Positions 23,720 to 28,341 of a DNA stretch of 28,341 bases are shown here, piece after piece. A model generated the notes under the pieces. The model saw only the letters and a program-made list of their open reading frames with translations. It made no database searches and was not told the DNA's origin. Both the position numbers and the translations under genes were made by a program. Every line of letters begins with the position of its first letter. Within the stretch, counting starts at the first letter, position 1. Origin of the DNA: a virus; IMG/VR virus record IMGVR_UViG_3300030012_001857, positions 1 through 28,341 of that record, one strand, 5' to 3'.

Positions 23720-24872
23720 AAAAATAATATTAGATGATACTGGTACGGTAAGCAGCACTAACATTGCTGATGATGCAGTAACTGCAAATAAAATAGCAAG
23801 TGCTGCAATCAACCATCCTAGTAAATTTGATAATGGTGTAGTTACTGCTGATGTTTTAGGAAGTAATGCAGTAACTACTGCCAAGATTGCTAGTGGAGCA
23901 GTTACTGCTGCTAAGATAGCATCAGATGCGGTTGGTAATGCAAAGATAGCAGACAATGCAGTTCAATCTGCACAATTAGCTAATGGTTCTGTAAGCAATG
24001 GTAAGATAGTAAACGATGCAGTTAGCCAAGCTAAAATAGCTGATAATGCAGTGGGTGCTGCTCAATTGATAGTTACTGGTACTGGTAGCACATCGCAGTT
24101 TTTACGGTCAGATGGAGATGGTACTTTTACTTGGGCAACACCTAGCTCATCAGTAGCAGATGGTTCTATAACTACTGCTAAACTTGCTGACGATGCAGTT
24201 ACTAATGCAAAGATACAAGATTTTGCAGTAACTGGTGAGGCAATAGCAGATGAGGGAATTGTTGATGGTAAACTTGCAGATAATGCAGTAAGCTCTAGCG
24301 TAATTCAAGATAATGCAATTACTTTTGATAAGTTATCTTATACTGGTCAAAAAGCCACTGGTCAAGCACTGGTATATAATCAATATATTTCTGGTAATAT
24401 AGGTGTCCAGAGTTTTCTTCATACACACTCATTTATATTTACTCACAATTTTTCTGATGACATAGCTGCTAGTACTCATTATTTACCTTGGAGTGGGACG
24501 GCAGAGGGTACATCTATAAATGGCTCTGATGTAGGCATTACTGCACCAGTTAATATGACATTTAGAAGATTGCTATTTAGAAGTGAATGGATAAACGCTA
24601 CTGTAACAATAACTTTTAAATTTTATAGAAGAGTTTCTGGAACAACTGCATTTACATTGGTTGACAGTACAACCCTTTCTTATAGTTCCCCAGAGGACCA
24701 CACAGTTAAATCATTTGAAGATGGTGGTGGGACCTCACAAATAAACTTTATGGTTAATAAAACTGAACAAGCAATAATTCAATTGGTTGCTAATGTAGAC
24801 GGTACACAATTCTCAGACTTTGGTGTTTCAAGCATCTGGTCTGTTGACTCAAATGATATGGATTGGGGATAA
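23709..24872 (+). CDS. Tail fibre-type protein 3 with decapeptide repeats
   Basis: A 387-residue fibre protein using a TTG start. The choice is supported by the product beginning MAYKKIILDDTGTV, matching the MAYKKVVLEG start of fibre 2. Ten-residue repeats of the form DNAVxxAKIA fill residues about 52-121 and 151-210, split by GTGSTSQFLRSDGDGTFTW, a spacer also typical of fibres. Residues from 215 to the end form a beta-rich domain, likely the distal receptor-binding tip. The shared N-terminus suggests fibres 2 and 3 dock at the same or equivalent sites. Confidence 0.75.
   Translation: MAYKKIILDDTGTVSSTNIADDAVTANKIASAAINHPSKFDNGVVTADVLGSNAVTTAKIASGAVTAAKIASDAVGNAKIADNAVQSAQLANGSVSNGKIVNDAVSQAKIADNAVGAAQLIVTGTGSTSQFLRSDGDGTFTWATPSSSVADGSITTAKLADDAVTNAKIQDFAVTGEAIADEGIVDGKLADNAVSSSVIQDNAITFDKLSYTGQKATGQALVYNQYISGNIGVQSFLHTHSFIFTHNFSDDIAASTHYLPWSGTAEGTSINGSDVGITAPVNMTFRRLLFRSEWINATVTITFKFYRRVSGTTAFTLVDSTTLSYSSPEDHTVKSFEDGGGTSQINFMVNKTEQAIIQLVANVDGTQFSDFGVSSIWSVDSNDMDWG
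23862..24338 (+). repeat. 30-bp coding repeats of the fibre shaft
   Basis: Seven consecutive 30-bp units (23862-24071) and six more (24159-24338) encode decapeptides close to DNAVTxAKIA. The units differ mainly at synonymous and loop positions. Such arrays can gain or lose copies by recombination, changing shaft length. An 87-bp non-repeat stretch separates the two blocks. Confidence 0.7.
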
Positions 24873-25084
24873 TGGTAAAATTAAAATTTCAAACAGTATC
24901 AAGAGATGCAGAGTGGGACGATAGAGAACAGTTTATAGACCCAAAATTAAATACATCAAAAAACTATCACATAAAAGAATACGTAGATGACTTTGCTGCG
25001 GTTTATATTGAAGTAGAAGATGAAGATGCTGCTGCTTTTAGAAAATATGTTGGGTACATAGAAGATTATACGGAGGATGAATAA
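24872..25084 (+). CDS. Small acidic protein after the fibre genes (70 residues)
   Basis: The ATG at 24872 overlaps the fibre 3 stop by one base (TAATG); an upstream in-frame TTG at 24863 is less likely. The protein is acidic, with a predicted alpha/beta pattern (MVKLKFQTVSRDAEWDDREQ, then YVDDFAAVYIEVEDEDAAAF). It resembles a small ferredoxin-like fold in strand-helix order, but that is only a guess. There is no recognised family. It ends in TAATG shared with the next gene. Confidence 0.6.
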   Translation: MVKLKFQTVSRDAEWDDREQFIDPKLNTSKNYHIKEYVDDFAAVYIEVEDEDAAAFRKYVGYIEDYTEDE

Positions 25085-25353
25085 TGCCGGGAGCTTGGAC
25101 AAGAAAAGAGGGACAATCAAAATCTGGAGGATTAAATGCAAGGGGTAGAGCTAGTTATAATAAAGCTACTGGTGGCAATCTCAAGGCCCCAGTAACTAAA
25201 AAGAACCCAAAGGGTAAAGCAAAAAAAAGACGTGCTAGTTTTTGTGCTCGGATGTGTGGTATGAAGAAAAGACTTACTGGAGCCAAAACAAAGAACGATC
25301 CAAATAGCAGAATAAATAAAGCATTAAGGAAATGGAGATGTAAATGTCGGTAG
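25084..25353 (+). CDS. DUF6321-like basic protein
   Basis: An 89-residue basic protein with the sequence style of DUF6321 proteins of marine phages: WTRKEGQSKSGGLNARGRAS at residues 5-24, then NLKAPVTKKNPKG, SFCARMCGMKKRLT (53-66) and DPNSRINKALRKW near the end. Cys54, Cys58, Cys86 and Cys88 could bind a metal as a four-Cys site. Function is unknown to me. A nucleic-acid-binding or virion-internal role would fit its charge. It overlaps its neighbours on both sides. Confidence 0.7.
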   Translation: MPGAWTRKEGQSKSGGLNARGRASYNKATGGNLKAPVTKKNPKGKAKKRRASFCARMCGMKKRLTGAKTKNDPNSRINKALRKWRCKCR

Positions 25354-25736
25354 CAAAAAAATCCAATCCTAGTTTATGGTCCAAAGCTAAATCTATGGCC
25401 AAGGCTCGTATGGGTGGAAAGCATTCTGCTCGAGCTATGCAGTTGGCAGTTAAACTTTATAAAAAAATGGGTGGTAAGTATAGTGGAAAGAAGTCCGGTA
25501 AAAATAAGCTTAGGAAGTGGTCCAGACAAAAATGGGACTACGTTAGCAAAAAGGATAGAAAGAAGAAAGGCTCTGGAAAAACAAAGGGCCGTTACTTACC
25601 TAAATCAGTTAGGGACCGTCTCAGTTCCAAAGAGAAAAGTGCTACAAACAGAAAGAAAAAGAAAGCAAACAAGTCTGGAAAAGGTTCGGCAGCTTATTCA
25701 AAAAAGATTGCTCGTATGGTCCGCAATGCTAAGTAA
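25344..25736 (+). CDS. DUF5872-like basic protein
   Basis: A 130-residue, extremely Lys/Arg-rich protein. NPSLWSKAKSMAKARMGGKH and ARAMQLAVKLYKKMGG (about 8-43), then LRKWSRQKWDYV (56-67) and GRYLPKSVRDRLSSKEKSAT (82-101), follow the layout I know as DUF5872, found in phages and some large DNA viruses. Its start overlaps the DUF6321-like gene by 10 bases, so the two are probably made together. Charge suggests nucleic acid binding; the function is not known to me. Confidence 0.7.
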   Translation: MSVAKKSNPSLWSKAKSMAKARMGGKHSARAMQLAVKLYKKMGGKYSGKKSGKNKLRKWSRQKWDYVSKKDRKKKGSGKTKGRYLPKSVRDRLSSKEKSATNRKKKKANKSGKGSAAYSKKIARMVRNAK

Positions 25737-26068
25737 TGGAAAAGAAAAAATATAAAGGTGGAGCCAGAAGTTTTAATGGTACCAAAATCGATGACAGTCT
25801 ACAAATAAACTTAAACATAAAATGGCTAATACAAATTATCTGCGGCATATCGCTGCTCACATACAGTTACTTCAGATTAGAAAACAAGCTAATAGAAATA
25901 GAGCGAAACTTATCGATAGCACAAGAGCAGCTTACGGATATGATAGAGAAACACAAAGCAGAAGACAAAATGAAAGTGCAACAAATGGAAGAGCAATTGC
26001 AGTGGTTTCAGAAAGAGCTGGATTTAAATCCAATGAGCTGGCTGCGAAAGGGCAAAAAACGTAAATGA
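25736..26068 (+). CDS. Single-pass membrane protein with coiled coil (holin candidate A)
   Basis: A 110-residue protein with a basic N-terminus (MEKKKYKGGARS), one membrane segment at about residues 28-46 (IKWLIQIICGISLLTYSYF), a coiled-coil-like helix (about 47-95) and a basic tail (RKGKKRK). It lies within 1.3 kb of the endolysin. The layout could suit a holin or spanin-like protein, but no lipobox or export signal is clear. The start overlaps the previous stop (TAATG). Confidence 0.6.
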   Translation: MEKKKYKGGARSFNGTKIDDSLQINLNIKWLIQIICGISLLTYSYFRLENKLIEIERNLSIAQEQLTDMIEKHKAEDKMKVQQMEEQLQWFQKELDLNPMSWLRKGKKRK

Positions 26069-26235
26069 CACGGTTGTTACAAATTTTTTACGGATTGCGA
26101 AAAAAAGATAGCCTTAATTTCGCCATATTCGCCAGAACTGATAGAGAGGCAAGGGTAAGTTCGAGTATAATAATAACGAATGATACGTTTGTATCAGATA
26201 GCTCATTTGGAATTGAGGTAAAATGGACCTCTTAA
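26065..26235 (+). CDS. Very small protein in the lysis cluster (56 residues)
   Basis: ATG at 26065 overlaps the preceding TGA (ATGA), and the frame runs 56 codons, starting MTRLLQIFYGLRKKDS. AAAGGG lies about 11 nt upstream. The second half is strand-like (VSSSIIITNDTFVSD, FGIEVKW). The overlap geometry supports it; function is unknown. Confidence 0.45.
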   Translation: MTRLLQIFYGLRKKDSLNFAIFARTDREARVSSSIIITNDTFVSDSSFGIEVKWTS

Positions 26236-26363
26236 AAAAGAAAATTAAAGTCAAAAGACCTATAAAGTGGTGGGTTGGTGATAAAAAAGTCGAGCTCGAT
26301 GATATTGAGCACACTTTTTGGAGCAACAGAGAATCGAGGTGGAAAAAGAAATGCAAGAACTAG
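26223..26363 (+). CDS. Very small basic, Trp-rich protein (46 residues)
   Basis: ATG at 26223 follows GAGGTAAA and overlaps the previous gene by 13 bases. The product (MDLLKKKIKVKRPIKWWVGD ...) has four tryptophans and many lysines. It ends 13 bases inside the following gene. It could be a membrane-surface peptide, but nothing definite can be said. Confidence 0.45.
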   Translation: MDLLKKKIKVKRPIKWWVGDKKVELDDIEHTFWSNRESRWKKKCKN

Positions 26364-26641
26364 CGGATTTGTATATGACCCTTGGGGCCGGGGGTTTTGT
26401 TTTTGTGATGTTTGGATTTGTTTTATACAATTTAATTCAAGAAAACAAAAATCAATCTGAGGACCTTGAGGTTATCAAACAAGATATTACTAAGATGCAG
26501 ACAGAAGTATCTAATGCACACAATATAATTATTAAGTTAGTTGATAGGACCAACGCATCGGATTCAAAGAGAGAAGATTTTTGGCGAGAGATATCTGATG
26601 ACTTAGCATTTTTAAAGGGTCGCATAAATGGAAGACCGTGA
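26351..26641 (+). CDS. Single-pass membrane protein with coiled coil (holin candidate B)
   Basis: From ATG 26351 the product is 96 residues, with a hydrophobic glycine-containing segment at about 8-29 (YMTLGAGGFVFVMFGFVLYN) and then a charged coiled coil to the end. GAGGTGG lies about 8 nt upstream. Earlier in-frame TTG (26318) and GTG (26339) starts have poorer signals. A short N-terminus, one membrane span and a cytoplasmic coil resemble several phage holin-like proteins. Confidence 0.6.
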   Translation: MQELADLYMTLGAGGFVFVMFGFVLYNLIQENKNQSEDLEVIKQDITKMQTEVSNAHNIIIKLVDRTNASDSKREDFWREISDDLAFLKGRINGRP

Positions 26642-26843
26642 TATAATGAATTATCTAATTCAATTGAATGAGCGGCAAAAAACAATATTTAATAGGCTAG
26701 TAAAGATTGAAAAAAGACTTGACCAGATAAATGGTAAAGTTGCGGAGCACGATGTAGAACTAACTAAGGTAATGACGTGGGGAGCAATAGCATTGATCGT
26801 TTTACCTATAGTTGTTAATTGGATAACGAAGATAGGAGAATAA
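26628..26843 (+). CDS. Tail-anchored small membrane protein (holin candidate C)
   Basis: A 71-residue protein with an N-terminal coiled coil (about 5-45, NERQKTIFNRLVKIEKRLDQ) and a C-terminal membrane span (about 48-66, KVMTWGAIALIVLPIVVNW). Its order is opposite to that of the two other membrane proteins nearby. AAAGGG lies about 9 nt before the ATG, and it overlaps the previous gene by 14 bases. Its place two genes before the endolysin favours a holin or antiholin role. Confidence 0.6.
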   Translation: MEDRDIMNYLIQLNERQKTIFNRLVKIEKRLDQINGKVAEHDVELTKVMTWGAIALIVLPIVVNWITKIGE

Positions 26844-26844
26844 G

Positions 26845-27015
26845 ATGCTTAAAGAAATGATAGCAGCAGAGCTACTTTCAGATGAAGTCAGAGATGAAAT
26901 CATTGATGGTTGGAACAAATCTGTAGATATACCTCTACTCAGCGAAGCCGTTGAAAGAAAGATTATGTTGGCCATCTGGAACATTGTCAAAGCAGCACTT
27001 GTAAAGAGACTGTAA
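26845..27015 (+). CDS. Very small helical protein before the endolysin (56 residues)
   Basis: ATG at 26845 has a strong AGGAGAATAAG upstream, and the frame runs 56 codons to TAA at 27013-27015, sharing one base with the endolysin ATG. The product (MLKEMIAAELLSDEVRDEII ... MLAIWNIVKAALVKRL) is predicted all-helical and amphipathic. Its signals are as good as those of any gene here. It may help lysis; the family is unknown. Confidence 0.65.
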   Translation: MLKEMIAAELLSDEVRDEIIDGWNKSVDIPLLSEAVERKIMLAIWNIVKAALVKRL

Positions 27016-27434
27016 TGCCAAAGTTTGGTAGACGTTCCAAGAAAAGGTTAAAAGGTGTACACCCAGACCTAGTTAATGTTTTAAATGATGTAATTAAATA
27101 TTATGACATAACTATACTAGAGGGTTTGAGGTCCCAAGACCGACAGATTGATTTATATAATGATGGCAAGTCTAGGCTAGATGGTGTTTATAAAAAGAGC
27201 AAACATCAACTTGGAAAAGCCGTTGATATAAGTCCCTATCCAGTGGACTTTCAAGACACCAAAGGATATATGTATTTAGCTGGCCTAATGATAGCTACTG
27301 CAAAAAAGCTTGGTGTTAAACTTCGCTGGGGCGGTGACTGGAATGGTGACCATAAATTTAGTGGCCGAGCAAATAGTAAACGCACTGACAAGTCCCAGAC
27401 GTTTGATGACCTTGTACATTATGAGGTCAAGTAG
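27015..27434 (+). CDS. Endolysin, M15 family peptidase
   Basis: This 139-residue enzyme cuts the peptide part of peptidoglycan to release progeny. It has the M15 zinc motif SKHQLGKAVD (His64 and Asp71), then LRWGGDWNGDHKF (103-115) and DLVHYEV (132-138, His135), the set expected for the L-alanyl-D-glutamate or D-Ala-D-Ala type M15 peptidases such as the T5 endolysin. It is single-domain, with no cell-wall-binding part or signal peptide, so it needs a holin for release. AAAGAGAC precedes the ATG. It is the last gene of the rightward block and is followed by a terminator. Confidence 0.9.
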   Translation: MPKFGRRSKKRLKGVHPDLVNVLNDVIKYYDITILEGLRSQDRQIDLYNDGKSRLDGVYKKSKHQLGKAVDISPYPVDFQDTKGYMYLAGLMIATAKKLGVKLRWGGDWNGDHKFSGRANSKRTDKSQTFDDLVHYEVK

Positions 27435-27487
27435 TATATTCGCTACCTAATCTTTCTAGAAATTATCCTTTCTTTTAGGTTAGAAAA

Positions 27488-27515
27488 AAAGGGGAGAATT
27501 AATTTTCTCCCCTTT
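27488..27515. terminator. Convergent intrinsic terminator
   Basis: An 11-bp perfect stem, AAAGGGGAGAA (27488-27498) with TTCTCCCCTTT (27505-27515), encloses the loop TTAATT. On the plus strand only three T residues end the stem. On the minus strand the stem runs into seven T residues in a row (A run at 27484-27490). It sits between the rightward late block and a leftward gene, so it probably stops both. Confidence 0.8.
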
Positions 27516-27526
27516 GCTCTGTAAAA

Positions 27527-27548
27527 GTAGTGGCACAAAATCGCCACA
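27527..27548 (+). repeat. Left pair of 11-bp-phased repeats (putative integrase arm sites)
   Basis: TGGCACA (27531-27537) and CGCCACA (27542-27548) place their CACA exactly 11 bases apart. They match the four repeats at 27726-27769. A further copy in the other orientation (GTGTGTCA) lies near 27560-27567. Confidence 0.55.
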
Positions 27549-27608
27549 AAATATTGTAGCGTGTGTCAAAATTACTTACTAAAAATGATACCTTTATCGA
27601 GGACAATT

Positions 27609-27647
27609 GCCGAAGTGGTGGAACTGGTAGACACGCAGTCTTGAGGG
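27609..27647 (+). other. 5' half of a tRNA-Leu(GAG) gene (putative attP core)
   Basis: The segment has the start of a leucine tRNA: a 7-base acceptor strand GCCGAAG, TG, a D-stem GTG/CAC with GG in its loop, then the anticodon-stem strand CAGTC and loop TTGAGGG (anticodon GAG). The following bases are AACAA, not the GACTG needed to close the stem. No variable arm, T-arm or acceptor partner follows, so it cannot make a tRNA. A host tRNA fragment ending at the anticodon loop is the usual mark of a tyrosine-integrase attachment site. Confidence 0.7.
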
Positions 27648-27681
27648 AACAACCGAGTAGATTCTCGGTAAGTGTTCCCTC
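27643..27681. other. Long bulged hairpin overlapping the tRNA fragment end
   Basis: GAGGGAACA (27643-27651) and ACCGAG (27652-27657) pair with CTCGGT (27664-27669) and TGTTCCCTC (27673-27681). This makes 15 bp with a 3-nt bulge and a 6-nt loop. The left arm begins inside the anticodon loop. It may be recombinase core-site symmetry or a folded RNA. No T run follows. Confidence 0.55.
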
Positions 27682-27725
27682 GTACTTTGTATCTATTTAT
27701 CATAATTTATCAGTATTAGTAAATA

Positions 27726-27769
27726 GTTGCGACACAATATCGCCACACTGATGGCACACTGGTGACACA
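27726..27769 (+). repeat. Right array of four 11-bp-phased repeats (putative integrase arm sites)
   Basis: CGACACA, CGCCACA, TGGCACA and TGACACA end at 27736, 27747, 27758 and 27769, so each CACA is exactly 11 bases, about one helical turn, from the next. All point the same way. Together with the left pair they flank the tRNA fragment over about 243 bp, similar in extent to a lambda-type attP. Confidence 0.6.
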
Positions 27770-27772
27770 TTA

Positions 27773-28315
27773 TTAATTGCCACCGGTCCATCTAATGTGG
27801 GCAGTACCATTACCTTTCATCCAGTTAACTCGGTACTCAACCATAGAATGATAAACTTGACTATCTTTTGCCGTGTAGCTTACTGGTATTTCAGCAATCA
27901 ATGATGTTGTTGACATCTTCAACTTATTAAAAGCAGTAAGATAACTCTTAACGATTGCAATCATTCGATCTTTATCTTCCTTATTTCTAAGTTCGTGTAT
28001 TCTATGTTCACTATAATTAACTAACTGACCAATCATCAACTTATCTCTAATTTCTTCTTCAGTATATCCCAACTTGGCTGACATTATTTGTACGTAGTTA
28101 CCAGTATCGTCCTTGTACCGAACTTTTATACCGGGTTTTGTTAATGACCAATTAAACTCGATATCAAAGTCAAAAATGATATCGGCTAGATATGGCCCAT
28201 ATGTCGGAGATGATTCTAGTTCAAGGTGTTTGCCTTGGTTCACCATCTCCAAAAGAGCATTTTCACGTTTCAACGATGCAATAAGTTCGTCTTTCGCTTT
28301 CAACAACTCATTCAT
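27773..28315 (-). CDS. Leftward protein of unknown function (180 residues)
   Basis: The protein begins with a coiled coil (MNELLKAKDELIASLKREN, to about residue 34). A mixed alpha/beta body follows (IIFDFDIEFNWSLTKPGIKV, then VQIMSAKLGYTEEEIRD), ending YRVNWMKGNGTAHIRWTGGN. I do not recognise a family; it lacks integrase or repressor motifs. AAAGGAGATGAATAT before the ATG is a strong ribosome-binding site. It is transcribed toward the putative attP and the convergent terminator, and is probably part of an early or lysogeny region outside the window. Confidence 0.75.
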   Translation of the reverse strand: MNELLKAKDELIASLKRENALLEMVNQGKHLELESSPTYGPYLADIIFDFDIEFNWSLTKPGIKVRYKDDTGNYVQIMSAKLGYTEEEIRDKLMIGQLVNYSEHRIHELRNKEDKDRMIAIVKSYLTAFNKLKMSTTSLIAEIPVSYTAKDSQVYHSMVEYRVNWMKGNGTAHIRWTGGN

Positions 28316-28341
28316 ATATTCATCTCCTTTCGGGTTTTGTG

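Noticed and set aside
24863-24871. TTG at 24863 as start of the gene after fibre 3
   Set aside because: The ATG at 24872 forms the TAATG junction used repeatedly in this block and needs no unusual start codon.
25414-25755. Second rightward frame of 113 codons inside the DUF5872-like gene
   Set aside because: Frame-shifted reading of a Lys/Arg-rich gene commonly stays open. The DUF5872-like frame has recognisable motifs and fits both junctions; this one does not.
25822-26064. Rightward frame of 80 codons inside holin candidate A
   Set aside because: It has no clear ribosome-binding site and is nested in a gene whose own frame has a clear membrane span and coil.
27462-27472. A fourth GAAAGGATAAT leader on the minus strand
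   Set aside because: The 11-mer is present, but there is no GCAAGATTT box, no matching hairpin and no start codon after it, so it may be chance.
27609-27694. A functional tRNA-Leu gene
   Set aside because: The anticodon stem cannot close, and no T-arm or acceptor 3' strand follows. A group I intron in the anticodon loop was also considered, but no 3' exon is found downstream.
27563-27751. Open frame of 62 codons over the tRNA fragment and hairpin
   Set aside because: Its sequence is simply the tRNA-Leu half and hairpin read as codons; there is no ribosome-binding site.
1-28341. CRISPR array or insertion sequence
   Set aside because: No regularly spaced palindromic repeats with unique spacers, no transposase gene and no terminal inverted repeats with target duplications were found.

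Overview
The window looks like most of the late half of a short-tailed (podovirus-type) double-stranded DNA bacteriophage, probably marine. A rightward block from about 1571 to 27434 reads in order: large terminase, portal, scaffold, major capsid protein, head-tail adaptor, a tail-nozzle-like protein, three internal virion (ejection) proteins ending in one of 2187 residues, tail fibres, small basic proteins, a membrane-protein cluster and an M15 peptidase endolysin. There is no tape measure, sheath or baseplate gene. The marine guess rests on the fibre repeat types and on two small basic proteins (DUF6321-like, DUF5872-like) that I associate with marine phage genomes. I cannot name the host or the phage genus.

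Left edge (1-905): leftward small genes, including a compact metzincin-type metalloprotease. Each of the three genes is preceded by a copy of the same leader: a GC-rich hairpin, a GCAAGATTT box, then GAAAGGATAAT and the start codon. Region 906-1570 is a gene-free divergent control region. It holds 9-bp iteron-like repeats, a small operator-like palindrome and at least one well-paired RNA-like structure before the terminase gene.

Right edge (27435-27772): after the endolysin come a convergent terminator and then what I read as a phage attachment site. It has a canonical 5' half of a tRNA-Leu(GAG) gene, cut off after the anticodon loop, flanked by direct repeats of consensus YGVCACA spaced exactly 11 bp apart (two copies on the left, four on the right). 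No integrase is in the window, but this layout suggests the phage is, or recently was, temperate. A leftward gene of unknown function follows.

The genes work as one late transcription unit: most neighbours overlap by 1-25 bases (TAATG or ATGA junctions), implying coupled translation. The fibre genes may also have their own promoter, placed so that the first fibre mRNA would be leaderless. Several small genes of 42-56 codons fit exactly into the overlapping chain and are listed here. Two codon-choice signals run through the late genes: Pro-Gly is never written with a CCWGG site, and Asp-Pro codon choice depends on the preceding base.
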